DNA of 64,000 nt from Termitomyces sp. T153 (lineage: Eukaryota; Basidiomycota; Agaricomycetes; Agaricales; Lyophyllaceae): positions 1 to 64,000 of the forward strand of contig JACKQL020000151.1 of NCBI GenBank assembly GCA_018296165.2, read 5' to 3'. A model generated the notes under the pieces. The model did no database searches. It was not told the DNA's origin and was given only the letters and a program-made list of their open reading frames with translations. The stretch's first letter is position 1, and every line of letters starts with the position of its first letter. The position numbers and the translations under genes were made by a program. Below are positions 23,250 through 33,545 of the stretch, one piece after another.

Positions 23250-23254
23250 GCATC

Positions 23255-23600
23255 CTTATGAGTGAGGAAATATCCTGCCAGCCTCAAGGATGTCTATCAG
23301 CACCTAGCATAATGTACAATGCACCACCCATTGACTTAGTTGATGCCAGTCCCCACAGGTCAAAGCACATGCAATTATTTGGGTGTTCCTCAATATCCCA
23401 CTCACTATCAGAAGGTTGCAAAGTATGTTTTCCATAATTACAGTCTTAACACAACTCTTTGACTTTAAGATTTCCTTTTATAGTGAGGTCATCTACCCAG
23501 TTGTTTCTTACTGTAGTCCAAATAGTGTGGACTCTAGCATGCTCAAAATGGTGATGCCATCCAAGGTCTACTGGGGCCTTAATAGGTGAGGCTACTATAG
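23255..23600 (-). pseudogene. C1 integrase, proximal part
   Basis: The pre-integrase zinc domain and first part of the Copia integrase core on minus: HTIWTTVRNNWVDDLTIKG, then CFDLWG (first catalytic Asp present) and GGALYIMLGAD. It runs into the G2 junction in YFLTHKDA, which continues as DSALKVF at 14,553. Frameshifts and a stop break it. Confidence 0.8.
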
Positions 23601-24158
23601 CTGTTGGGGTGGCAATGGCCTCAGAATATTGAGCAAATACATGCTGTTTATGCTGTTGCCAATGAACACTTTCCTCCTATTTGGGTCACAAAAAACCACC
23701 TTTCCATTTGCAAACACAATTGAGAACCCTGTGAGATTGAGTTTCCCAATTGAGATGAGAGTTGTGGATAAATCTGAGGTATGGAGAGCATTTGTAAATA
23801 GTAGTTTGGCCTTTCCTTGGTTTGTTTTGACCACCTTGCACACTGTACTCTATCCCACAATGTGGAAAGTGGCACCCTTAGCTGCAGCAAGCCCCTTTCT
23901 CAGAGTCTCATATGGCATGTACTCTGTAAATGTGTCTTGCCTCACAAAACAATGGTTGCTCACACCCAAGTCAGCAAAAGTCAGGATGGAGGCATGTCCA
24001 ATTGCCAGGGCCAATGCTGGGTCTGACAAGGTCTCTATGACTATGTCTTGTTCTAGATGTTGTGGGCCAATAGCTGCAAGGGTGTATGAGATTTTGGGTG
24101 CGTCAAGGGCTGGTGTGGTGTTTGCAAGGTTTGCTGTAGGTGTTTGTTGCTTGTTTGC
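23601..24158 (-). pseudogene. C1 Copia protease
   Basis: Follows gag on minus. GVSNHCFV, YMPYETLRKG, the block KLLFTNALHTSDLSTTLIS and the GFSIVFANGK block are the protease body of Copia elements of this type. The active-site Asp-Ser-Gly is not visible at its expected place: the stretch reads TFADLGVSNHCF. It would have cleaved the Gag-Pol precursor. Confidence 0.7.
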
Positions 24159-25006
24159 TCAAGATGCAGTGAGCTTAGCCAGTGCTTCCTCCCTGTTGTG
24201 GAAACTAGCTGAGAACTGTCCCTCCTTGCCTCCTCCTTGCCAGTAGCAATTTTTGGCAGTGTGTTCCAAGCATTGGCAGTTTGGATTCATACAAACTAAC
24301 TTTGACCTGGGGCTTTTAGTGTTTGCTTGGAGCACTGTCACTGATGGTGTCAATGGCTTCTGCATTTTTAGTTGTTCCCAGTGAAATAGGAGTCCTGAGA
24401 TGAGGTTCACAGAGGTTTTTGTGGAGTACATGCTTGCTACAACTATATTCCAGGATTCTGGGAGCAACATCATAATGATGGACCAGGAGGTGGAGTCTAA
24501 GACTTCAGCCCCCTTTTCTGTGGCCTCACTCCATTTTGTCTGGAGGTCAGCAATGTGTGTGGGGAAATCTGCTCCATCAGCAAACTTTGTGGTGCAAAAG
24601 GCATTTTCAGCTCCTATTGCTGCTAGGTTGGATACAATGCCATATCCCTTAGTAAGTGAGCTCCAAGCTTGTGCCACAGTGCTGTCCATTTTTATACCCA
24701 GTCCTACTGGGTTTTTATAGTTGTATATAACCAGTCCCAGAGTCCAAGCATTATGCAAGTCCCACTCATCCTCAGATGGGTTTTGTGAGGTCCAGAGGGT
24801 GGCGGTGGCACTGTCAGGGTCATCCTCTGCCTTTGTGGTTGGCTTAACATCAACCTCTGGTCATGGGATGGTCCCTTTGAGGTATCCTTTCACTCTACAT
24901 GCATGTGCAGCAATTAGGACTTGGGATTTGAAGTGGACAAATCTGTTCCATCAAACTGCAACTTGTCTGGGAAAGTGGGTGGTCCATTTGAATTTTGTGT
25001 GGTCAT
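24159..25006 (-). pseudogene. C1 UBN2-type gag with zinc knuckle
   Basis: Starts at an ATG at 25,006 (MTTQNSNGPPTFPDKLQFDG), then shifts frame. From 24,758 a 199-codon open stretch follows: AWTLGLVIYN, AQAWSSLTKGYG, LQTKWSEA and LLPESW are typical UBN2 gag. Near the end NPNCQCLEHTAKNCYW carries the knuckle, C-x3-C-x3-H-x4-C counting from the preceding Cys. It ends before the protease. Of all the C1 genes this is closest to intact. Confidence 0.8.
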
Positions 25007-25133
25007 TTTTGTGAGTAAGTTTGGGCAGTGAAGTGGGTGGTTTTAATCCATAGCAGTTGTTGGTAGTATGGCAGTGGTGTCATGGCAATAAAATCTATGT
25101 TGTGTACAGGAGGTAAAAATGGGGCCAATAACC

Positions 25134-25465
25134 TGTAAACAAGATCTTCAGAGTCATGACAAAGTAATTGAGACAACTGGATTATGTACCTGTAGACAAA
25201 GATATAAAGTAAGATCTACAGGATAGTAAGTAATGAAGTATGAGAAGTGTAATAAGTCAACATACCCTCAGAGTCACAACAAAGTAATCAAGATGACTGA
25301 GGGACATGTGTTTTGTGTACTCTGGATATGTATGGACAGTAAACAAGGTTTTATGTAAAGCATAGCAAACAAAGAAATGATCATGTAATGGGGTGGCATA
25401 ACATACAAAAATTATGAAGAGAGTAATTTATATGAAGTAGCATGTACTGGGGTTCCAGCTTAACA
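25134..25465 (-). repeat. C1 5' LTR
   Basis: TGTAAACAAG to CTTAACA on +, followed by CTGTG. A sequence reading GGTTATTGGCCCC on minus lies just inside (25,133-25,121) and is the candidate primer site. Confidence 0.9.
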
Positions 25466-25470
25466 CTGTG

Positions 25471-26790
25471 TACTGATTCTGCTGCAACACATCCCTCTCC
25501 CTCCATGCCATGTTCCAATCCTCCTCTGCTCTTTAGAGCTCCCCCTCTCATGTCATCAGCATTCTCAACAGCCCTTTCACCTGGTGATGGAGGAATGTCT
25601 TAATAATTAAAAGTGCAGGCTCAGAAGAGTTTGATGAGTGCCCTGTCAGCACCCTCAAGCCAGAGGAGTACATGTGGGGCCTGGAGGGGCCTGCCCTCAA
25701 CTCCTGGCCCCATGGCTGCTTGCTGGGCTCTGCTGTTGGCAGTGAGGAGGCCCTCCACTTCCCCTTATTGCAAGACACTGGAGCCTCCTCCCTCCATTCA
25801 CCCCATGGGGGTCCCACCTTCTCTGCCAGCCACCCCATGCTCCCCTCACTCTCCAAACCAAATCCCCAGCACAACACCCTGGCCTTCCAGCTCTTGCCCA
25901 ACTGCTCCCTCATCCAACTTGGCTCCCATCCTTGCTCTGCTGCAATGCAGGCCATATGCCACTCCAGTAAAACTGTACATTTCTTATGCCTTGCATGACA
26001 CACAAGACAAACTGAAGAATCTTGATGGAACCCCACAGTTGGCCCATCAAACTCACATAGTTCCCCTTATTGAGCACAAAGGGTACACTGGGGAAAATCA
26101 GCAGAAAGAGAACAGAACACAGTAAACACCCACTGGAGCCTTGTTCTGGCACCATTCCAAGGTCAGAGGACCACATGCCTGCCCTAGCACCTCTGCAAAC
26201 AACATCAGCATCACCTGCACCTGGAGAACCCACTGTGCTTCTGGAACAACCTGCACCTCCCCCAGACTAAAACTGGGCCTTGAAAAATGCACTGCTGGCA
26301 CCAGGGCCAACCAAGGTAGAGCCCTGCTCTGAGATGAAGCCCCCAACAGACCTGCCACCACTGTGGACAACTTTGAAAAGTAGGTCAGCCCAGCACAAAC
26401 ACAGAATTGGTACACCTATGACTCCACCTTCCTTCAATCTTGGCACTGAGCATGCTCCTCCCTGCAATGCTTGTACACCACCCACTTGTCAACCTGATTG
26501 TTATCCAATGGCAGGGGAGTTGGGAATGCAGACAATGAGGACACTGATGCTGCAGGAGATGAGGCTGAGGAAAACATGGGAAAAAGAGTTTAGGAATTCT
26601 GGGGTATGTCTGATGCCTTGTAATTGATTGAAAAAAGCCCCCTAACAAATGGTGGCCATGCTTTGACTTTGTCTCCCATGCCACTACTGCTTGCTGCAGT
26701 TTGATCAATATTACTTGGCATTGATTCCCATGCCACCACTAATCCTTGACTCATGCCCTGCACCTTGAGGGTCTCAATGCTGAAGAGGGG
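25471..26790 (-). pseudogene. G1 antisense accessory ORF, N-terminal part
   Basis: Homologous to 20,650-21,900 of G2. Minus 26,090-25,548 shows CTLCA, GELCEFDG and SVCLVCHARHKKC, then MACIAAEQGWEPSWMREQLG, GPPWGEWREEAPV and a Ser-rich segment; EGEL and RAEEDWNMAWRERD follow near 25,540-25,490 as the start of the coiled coil. The Ser-rich upstream portion lies at 26,708-26,385 and 26,814-26,590. Cut by C1 at 25,470. One in-frame TAA lies within the first Cys cluster. Confidence 0.6.
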
Positions 26791-26801
26791 GTGATGGGTG
26801 A

Positions 26802-27958
26802 TGTCATGACCCACTCTCTGAACCTCCAGACCTCATTCCCAGCCACCTCACTCTCACTCTCCCAGAGTTCCTCCCCAACACTCCCTTGACCTCCCCAACC
26901 TTTGTTGATGCATAATGCCCACCCCAGCTAACTTCAACGCTTCTCTGGCAAACCTCAATGGCCTCCTGGGTAACTCTGACATGTTCCCCCCAGGCTTTGA
27001 TGCTTCCTCTTCCTCTCCTGAGCCTCTAGAACCCTCCCCCACTATTCCTAATGCTGGTGTACATCACTGGTTTGTCATCCTGACTTACCCAACCAGCTCT
27101 GGAGCATTATGATGACCCTGGGGCAGCCTGCATTTCCATCTGATTCCATCAGTATATCATTGCAGCCCATCTGCTAATCATAACCAACACCTGTCAACTC
27201 TGTGCAGCCCCAACAAGCCCTACTGCCAGACCTGCTACCCCCAGAGCTGTCCCAGTAGTTAGTATATAAGTTGTAGAGGAGTATCCCTTACTCTAGTCTT
27301 GATATTGCCTTACCATGTTCTGATTGTTTGTCTCTTGTGTTTTGTGTCTCTTATCACATTTTCTCCTCTCTCTAAGTTTCCCAGTCTTATCTCAGTCTCC
27401 TGGTCTTGTCTTGTCTCTATCTCCATTATTGTTTTGATATTATTTTGTATCTCCACTTCAATCTATTTTTGTTCTCATCTCAATCTCACCTCAACTCCAT
27501 CTTGTCTTATTTAGCTCTATCTTCTTTATTGTGCCCAAGTCCCTTTCAACCTTAATGCTGTTACAAACTCTGCATATACAATTACAAATCTCAAATGTTC
27601 CTAAACCAACTCTGGACCTTGCTATTCACTCAGCCCCAAAAACCATCAACATCAATTGATCCCCCATCAAACTCCAGCACCACTCCCATCACTCATGTAG
27701 CCTCTGTTTGCCTGCACTTCCAATACTCACCTCTGGAGTTGTGCCTGACACCCTTTCAAGCCCAACCCTTCCCCACATCTTGTCTTAGACTTCTCTGGAC
27801 CATCCCAGACTTGTTTGGACCACTTCCCCTCACTTATCCTCACAAGTATCTGAAGTCCAGACCTCCTCAAGCACTAGGTTATCAGTGCAGGATGTTGTGT
27901 CTGCCTAGTAAGAACTTGCCCAGTTAAACTGAGCCCCCATAGTTAGCAGAACCTAATA
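26802..27958 (+). repeat. G1 3' LTR (LTR-A)
   Basis: TGTCATGACC to CCTAATA, 1,157 bp, preceded by GAAGAGGGGGTGATGGGTGA. After it the sequence is the urea amidolyase remnant. No matching 5' LTR exists in the window. Confidence 0.85.
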
Positions 27959-28039
27959 GAAGTGAGGTTGGGTCTGGGATGAAGCAAGAGCTACAGACAT
28001 ACAGTACTGTGGTGTGATTGAGGTTGATGATTGCCCTAT

Positions 28040-28215
28040 AAATAGCAACAAGTATGTGGGTGGCAAAAAACTCTTCCTAAAGCATTTCTTTGTCATCACA
28101 AACAACCATACCAATACCCCTCCCACCTGCAGTTGCTTTCAGAATGACAGGATAACCAATGTGTTTCACTGCTTCCAGTGCATTAACAGCACTGTGATGT
28201 GCTCCTATGCTGCCT
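28040..28215 (-). pseudogene. Urea amidolyase remnant, part 2 (ATP-grasp)
   Basis: On minus, VNALEAVKHIGYPVILKAT followed by AGGRGIGMVVCDDKEML matches the ATP-grasp segment of biotin carboxylases, which carboxylate biotin with ATP and bicarbonate. GIGM-x2-C favours urea carboxylase, the second half of fungal urea amidolyase (DUR1,2), over acetyl- or propionyl-CoA carboxylase. A TAG follows KEML. It is the next piece in protein order after 29,332-29,790 but lies 1.1 kb away. A piece of a host gene, not of a transposon. Confidence 0.6.
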
Positions 28216-28631
28216 GGTGCTGTGCAGGAAACCTAAAGAGAGGACCTGACACTAGTTACTAGATAGGGTAGCTGGCAGTAGGAGCTTAATAGTTGAGGGT
28301 GAGTTAGTAACCATCCCAGAGAACTAGAGCAAAAGTTGTGATGTGGGGGTGAAGTAGAAAGAAGGCACTATCACCAGCAGAGGTCATTGTAACAGTGGTG
28401 AGAAGAGTAAGGAAAGAACCAATGGTAAAGAAAAGAGGGGGACCAGGGAACAGACGTGATCTAGTTACTAGCCAAAGTTGCTAGCATCACTAAGTCAAAT
28501 TAATGTGAATAGGTACCCACAGTTGGTACCAAACTAAGTCAAAGTTGAAGTCGAGAAGGTTCGTCGCTAAGCCAGAGTCAAAGACAGGGTAAAGGAAAGA
28601 AAGGCGAAGTGTAATATCAAGCTGGTAGGCT

Positions 28632-28696
<65 letters not shown>

Positions 28697-29331
28697 GGTC
28701 AATTTTGAAGGGGGGTTCTCCTTTTTCTCCTCCCTGTGTGTCCCTCTAGTGTCTATGTACAGTCAGTATTTATACGTTTTTGAAGTGTAGTATGTGAAAG
28801 TAAACAAATAAGTACTACTAGCGACGGCGTCTGTCACTGTGCTTATGGTGCATACAAGGCGTCAGTCTGTAACTAAGTGAAAAATCCTAGGCGAAGTCTT
28901 GGCGACGCTTAATTGCTAACAAAAACCAAAACAAGAAATGAGTCTGATGTCAACACCTGAAGCATAGACGCTGTTCAAGTATGTTGGTAAGCTTGGCAAA
29001 TGAAATGATAGTAAAAAGGTATGCATCTGATAATTTGTCCATATATGGTAGAAGAATGCCATTTTGTTGCCAGGATTGCTAGGGTCACTAATAATCATTG
29101 CTAGGAGGTCTAGGCCTTGATGATCTAGGCCCAAGCTCCAGACTCCACGTGATATTTCTCATGCTTGATAAGTCTCGTGGTTGCTAGGGTCTCATGCTTT
29201 GGTCCAACCCTCGGGCTCGGTCCCATGTGCTGAGTGTTGTGACTTGTGTCAAATACAAAGTAGTCAGCTGCCACTAAGTCCACAATGCCAAAAGAATGCC
29301 AAAAATGGTGCTCAGCAAAATCTGGGGCTCA
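28216..29331. other. 1.1-kb segment splitting the urea amidolyase remnant
   Basis: No coding similarity recognised on either strand. It contains the (AG)31 run and is where CG dinucleotides become common again. No clear terminal repeats or target duplication were found, so insertion and a long intron both remain possible. Confidence 0.4.
28633..28694. repeat. (AG)31 microsatellite
   Basis: Sixty-two uninterrupted bases of AG repeat. The lack of any point change contrasts with the heavily mutated surroundings, so it is young or being kept uniform by slippage. Confidence 0.98.
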
Positions 29332-29790
29332 TCAACTGGCAAGTACTCCAAATGAGCCTGGCACAATAGGAATGTCAGCATCAACAGCCCAAGCTTCATG
29401 CTTCAACCCTATTTTCTGTATCAAATCTGAACAGGGCCCAAGCCATGTGATCCCAGAGTTAACAATGATCAATGCAAATTCAGCAATTTCTGAAAGGAAT
29501 TCATATCCAAGATGAAGCATTGTGACCTTATTATCAAGACAGATAGAGATAATTCTTTGTCCTGCCAGATATGCTTTTGACTCAAATTCAGCAGAGCCCT
29601 CTGCTGCACTCTGGAGGAGAGGGATAGCCTTGTCAGTGGGAGAAATGTGAAGTGAAAGGGCATCTGATGGCATATAAATAGCAATAGTCCATATACCAAG
29701 TTCCCTTGCAGTACAAATAATGCAAACAGCAATTTTGCCCCTGTTTTTGATTAGGAGCTTTATACCCTTGTCCATCACCTTTGGAAACAA
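29332..29790 (-). pseudogene. Urea amidolyase remnant, part 1 (biotin carboxylase N-domain)
   Basis: An open stretch of about 150 codons resembling the start of a biotin carboxylase: LIKNRGKIAVCIICTAREL (usually LIANRGEIA.RI..TA..L), TIAIYMPSDALSLH, LGYEFLSEIAEFA (usually HPGYGFLSENAEFA), and GPCSDLIQKIGLKHEA then IPIVPGS. GLKH before PGS is characteristic of urea carboxylase, so fungal DUR1,2 is the best fit. Several conserved Gly, Asn and Arg are replaced, so it is probably not functional despite the open frame. It ends in two stops at 29,326-29,331; part 2 is at 28,040-28,215. No allophanate hydrolase half is visible upstream. Confidence 0.65.
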
Positions 29791-30188
29791 CTTGAAAGAT
29801 CATAATTGATGCACCTGTTACTTTTCAAGGTTCACAAGAGAATAGAATATACATACATCAAACATGCATAGTTAGTGGTTCACAGGTGCCCACACAAATG
29901 GCTACTGAAGATGAGGATAGGTTCCTATTTCTGGGCAGGTTCATGTGATCAATCTGAGCTCCAAACTTTGTATGCTTGCTGAGGCTTACTATGATTGAAT
30001 CAATCAAAAGCCTTTGATCAAGGTCTATATAAGTGACTCGACCCTCAATCAACCCTCGACGCGTCATGTTGCACCCCTTTGGCCATATCACACTTGCTTT
30101 GTTGCTCGTTGACAATGGCCTCATTGTCTTCTTTCTACTATTGTGTGGACATCGTATATTAGTTCTAGCTACGCTTAACTTTCTCTTG

Positions 30189-30279
30189 TCCTGCTTCCTT
30201 TCCTTACTCACACAGAGCTCGTCAGGTCTGTCTTAGTCCACATCCTGCTTCCTTTCCTTACTCACACAGAGCTCGTCAG
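30189..30279 (+). repeat. 37-bp direct repeat, two copies
   Basis: TCCTGCTTCC...GCTCGTCAG occurs at 30,189-30,225 and 30,243-30,279 without a mismatch (period 54). A T15-16 run ending in CAG at about 30,308-30,332 follows, resembling a 3' splice site ahead of the gag-like ORF. It lies at the left edge of the DIRS-like element, where such elements may have split repeats. Confidence 0.85.
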
Positions 30280-30297
30280 TCCTTTGGACTCGGCTTT

Positions 30298-31329
30298 TTG
30301 ATTCTGCAGGACACCTTTTTTTTTTTTTTTCAGGCAGGCACTACACGTAGTTCGGGTCGTCCTCATCTCCCAAACAGTCGGTTTGCCCCAGCAAACTACC
30401 GCTCATCCCCACCTCTCTTATTGCCGTCATCACCTCTCACATCCCTCACGCCTTCTCCTTCGTCACCAACCTTCATGCCTGATGACAACCAGCCAGGGTC
30501 TAGCCCCGAACCCATGGAGTCACAGCCACAGAGCAGCGATGCCGCACTAGCGGGCATGATGACAATGTTTCGTGCTTTTGCTGCTCTGGCTAACCAATCG
30601 CCCGGCCTCACATCATCTCTCACTGGTGGAACACAACCGATCCCCCACGCAGCTTTCCCAGCATTTGTGTCAACAGACCAGGCTTCTGCCAGTAAGTCAT
30701 TACCAGCCTTTTTTCCTGCCATTGAAGCAAGTATGCTGCTGGACATTGCCTGCCACGAGTTCCGCCCCATGGACCTATGCAAGCTTGATCCTGCATCTAA
30801 GTTCCGGCATGCCAAGATGGAGCGCACCAACACAAATGGTCCCCGGATTACCGGCATGAAGGATTATCCATCCTTCCATGCCCTGCTCATACCTCTCTCC
30901 ACATACTTCTCAGTGCTCCAAGCTTTTGCAGCCTCTTCTGGTGATGCTAACACTACATTTGTAATCAGCCATGGGGCAGCAAGGTACCTGTCACATCTTG
31001 CAAGCCTCAATCAAAAGTACAAATGGGCGGCAGTATTGCAGTACCATATTCACTTCCACCTCAACTGCTGCCAAGAGATGCTTGCAGGTTCTTACACTGG
31101 CTGGGCCAGGCCAGATGACTTGCTCCTGACAGAATTCTGCCTGGGCAATGCAAGGGCATCAGCTGCATCACGCAAAACTGTGGGAAAGCACGAGCGTGAC
31201 ATTAGCACAGAAACCTGTTTCGCTTTCAATAAAGGCACTTGCAGTACATCTCCTTGCCCTGACGGCCGCATCCATAAGTGCCGCAGATGCAGCAAAGACC
31301 ACTCTGAGAAGGACTGCAAGAAGGCCTGA
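30298..31329 (+). CDS. DIRS/Ngaro-like element ORF1 (gag-like, zinc finger)
   Basis: A 343-codon open frame: Pro/Ser-rich N-terminus, central folded region (MLLDIACHEFRPMDLCKLDP, YPSFHALLIPLSTYF, YKWAAVLQYHIHFH), then a Cys/His C-terminus with CFAFNKGTC and HKCRRCSKDHSEKDC (C-x2-C-x3-H-x4-C). This layout is usual for the first ORF of DIRS/Ngaro-type elements of basidiomycetes. It would bind element RNA or DNA. The true start may be the ATG at 30,475 (MPDDNQPG), or the frame may open by splicing at the CAG after the T run. It ends TGA and the same frame continues into the RT region, so the stop may itself be a mutation. Intact as far as seen. Confidence 0.7.
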   Translation: MILQDTFFFFFQAGTTRSSGRPHLPNSRFAPANYRSSPPLLLPSSPLTSLTPSPSSPTFMPDDNQPGSSPEPMESQPQSSDAALAGMMTMFRAFAALANQSPGLTSSLTGGTQPIPHAAFPAFVSTDQASASKSLPAFFPAIEASMLLDIACHEFRPMDLCKLDPASKFRHAKMERTNTNGPRITGMKDYPSFHALLIPLSTYFSVLQAFAASSGDANTTFVISHGAARYLSHLASLNQKYKWAAVLQYHIHFHLNCCQEMLAGSYTGWARPDDLLLTEFCLGNARASAASRKTVGKHERDISTETCFAFNKGTCSTSPCPDGRIHKCRRCSKDHSEKDCKKA

Positions 31330-31341
31330 GGTCATGCTTCA

Positions 31342-33060
31342 GTGGGCTTGGAGCCCGCCAAACAGGTTTTTATTCTGGTTTTGGCTCCATCCTCTGAATT
31401 CTCACCTAACCTTGCCAACTCTCACCTTTTCCCTCCAGGTCCACCACCACCTCCACGGCCCAACTCCGACCCGCACTATAACCTTGTTCCAACACCGCAT
31501 ATTGCCCACTCCCCAGTACCATCACCCCTGGTCTTTGATGCATGGCATTACTACCTGCGTGACTATCCCAATCCCAGATTTGTATCTTGCATCCTCAATA
31601 TAATTAGATTTGGTGCTGATATTGGCTTTGTCAGTGAACAATGTCCGCAATTGTGTAAAAACCTTAAGTCCACCATTGAGTCCAGCAAATTCGTTGAGAC
31701 ATCTGTTAATTCACTCATCGAGCAATCCCATGCTACAGGTCCCTTCAATTCCCTGCCCCTTCCAGATTTTAGATGTTCACTGCTAGGTGCTGTCAGCCAC
31801 AAAAGGAATCCGGGGAAGCTGCGCTTGATCAACCACCTCTTATGGCTGGATGGTTCTTCGGTGAACAATGGGATCCCAGACTCTGAAGGCCACATTGTCT
31901 ATGACATGTTCCTCAGGGCCATTGAGGATATCTGTCTCCTTGGTCATGGCACTTGGATGGCTAAGCTAGATCTTAAGGATGCCTTTTGACATGTCCCAGT
32001 GCAAGCCGAGGATTGGCATCTTCTGGGTTTTAGATGGGGCTCATGTCTCTATCACCTCATAGTATTGGCGTTTGGTCTCAAATCTGCACCCTACATCTTT
32101 AACCTCTTTGCCAAGGCTTTGCACTGGATTATCCAGCGCCACATTCCTGCTTCCCTCTGCCACTATCTGGACGATTTCCTCCTCATGTTCTCCCCATCTG
32201 TACCCTCTGAAACGCCAAATGCTGCCATCAAATGGGTTTTGAGTCTTGGTAGGGAGCTGGGGCTCTCCTTCCAAGACTCAAAGACAATTTGGCCGATGAC
32301 CAAACTAGAGTTCCTGGGACTTGAGATTGATTCCAAGGCAATGGAGGTGCGGCTCCCACTTGATAAGAGGGCTTTTTTGGCAGATCTTCTACATGTCTGG
32401 TCCTCCAAGCAGAAGTGTTCTCTCCATGAATTACAGGAACTTACTGGTTTTCTGCAGTTTGCTTTGCAGGTTATACCTCATTCTTGGACTTTCCTTCACC
32501 GCATTTTTGACTTTTCAACCTCATTTGCCTCTCCATTTTTGTCGCGCCACATCTCTAAGTCTGTGGCATCAGACATTCGTTGGTGGAGGACATTCAGCAC
32601 TCATTGGAACGACATGATGCTCATATCTCCATTGTGGCCCTCTTTATCCATCTACACTGACGCGAGTGGGAGGAAGGGCATTGGAGGAGTCATCATGGAT
32701 CAGTGGTTCTTGGCGCATGTCCCCAGGCGGTTCCGTAAACGTGATATACAGTTCAAGGGAATATTCGCCATCCTCCATACAATTCTATGCTGGGGGGACA
32801 CTTGGAGTGGGCATCACATCACATTCTTCTGTGACAACTCTGCTGTCATAGCGTGGCTTAACTCAGGAATGGCAAACTCAGTCCATAGCATGTGGGTCTT
32901 AAGGACCATCGTCATGCTTGCAGCTTGCCTCGGTTTTTCTTTCTCTTCTGTTTGGATTCCCACCGAAGAGAATACACTTGCTGATGCTGCTTCCTGTTTT
33001 CAGTACAGCAAGCTATTCGAGCTCGCACCACACCTTCCCCATACACCCTCATCACAGAGA
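31342..33060 (+). pseudogene. DIRS/Ngaro-like reverse transcriptase and RNase H
   Basis: RT motifs in order: GKLRLINHL (about 31,815), GTWMAKLDLKDAF (about 31,950), a TGA at 31,987-31,989 where the family has Arg, HVPVQAEDWHLLGF, AFGLKSAPYIFN and YLDDF (32,164-32,178, catalytic Asp pair intact). RNase H: SIYTDASGRKGIGG (about 32,650), FKGIFAILH (the Glu position is changed), FFCDNSAVIAWLNSG and EENTLADAAS near 32,970. The TGA is one C-to-T step from CGA. Apart from that stop the frame is open from 31,342 to 33,927, so the damage is slight compared with the rest of the window. No integrase follows; a tyrosine recombinase does. Confidence 0.85.
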
Positions 33061-33545
33061 TTGCACCTCATTGGTACGATGCGCACGCTAACCTCTCACC
33101 TCAAGCAGCATTCTACCTATGGCACGGACTGGCCTCCAGCACTAGAAAGAATTACTCCACTGGCCAGAAGTCCTTTATTGATTTTTGCCGCCTCAACCCC
33201 AGTGTCCTCGACGAGCCAGGCTGCTATCTCCCAGCCACTGATCGAGCCATTGTGGAATGGGTCTGCTCCCTTGGGGACCATGCGCTGCAGCCCAAGACCA
33301 TTAAAGGCTACCTTGCCGCCGTTTGTTCCCTCCACATTGATGAAGGACTCTCCTTTGGTGCATGTGAGTCTGAGACAGTCCGCAGAGTTATCAGGGGTAT
33401 CAAGTGCTATCATGGGGAGCGTGAGCGCAACCCCAAATGGCCTATCACCCTCAACATTCTCTAGAAGCTCTCATGTGTCACCGGCAATGTCTCTAAACCC
33501 TTCCAAGCATCCTTTGATGCAGCATGTAACATTGCATGTGAGAGG
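33033..33545 (+). pseudogene. Tyrosine recombinase, N-terminal domain
   Basis: Overlaps the end of the RNase H frame in another frame: WYDAHANLSPQAAFYLWHGL, ASSTRKNYSTGQKSFIDFC, IVEWVCSLGDHALQPKTIKG and RNPKWPITLNIL spell the helical core-binding domain of DIRS/Ngaro recombinases. After a TAG at 33,462 the frame goes on to FQASFDAACNIA, where the catalytic domain should begin, and then stops making sense. The catalytic part lies next to it on the opposite strand. Confidence 0.8.

Larger units (their letters stand above)
14549..23254 (+). mobile_element. G2: Ty3/Gypsy-type element nested in C1
   Basis: GCATC duplications (14,549-14,553 and 23,250-23,254) flank an 8.7-kb insertion. It has an LTR-A at each end (14,554-15,719 and 21,921-23,085), TATA box, self-priming PBS, polypurine tract, pol relic on + and an accessory ORF on minus. 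Oddly, the right LTR is followed by a second copy of the PBS and 5' leader (164 bp) before the target duplication. Joining the Copia halves across GCATC restores an unbroken integrase frame, which fixes both ends. Confidence 0.9.
11673..25465 (-). mobile_element. C1: Ty1/Copia retrotransposon, interrupted by G2
   Basis: A full-length element on minus: LTRs at 11,673-12,018 and 25,134-25,465, flanked by a perfect target duplication CTGTG (11,668-11,672 and 25,466-25,470). Without G2 it is about 5.1 kb, the normal size for Copia. The order on minus is gag, protease, integrase, RT, RNase H, which defines Copia (integrase before RT). It is inserted in the antisense ORF of G1. Confidence 0.9.

Noticed and set aside
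23629..24246. 205-codon plus-strand ORF
   Set aside because: Antisense shadow of the Copia protease and the end of gag on minus, which carry recognisable motifs.
29858..30211. Minus-strand ORF upstream of the urea amidolyase remnant, possibly its N-terminal half
   Set aside because: It shows none of the allophanate hydrolase (amidase signature) motifs and is not in register with the remnant.
30298..30340. T-run as a transcription terminator
   Set aside because: In a fungal nuclear genome a T-run ending in CAG before an ORF is better read as a splice acceptor or simple repeat.
30396..30857. 153-codon antisense ORF within DIRS-like ORF1
   Set aside because: Shadow of the plus-strand frame, which has the Cys/His motifs and family resemblance.
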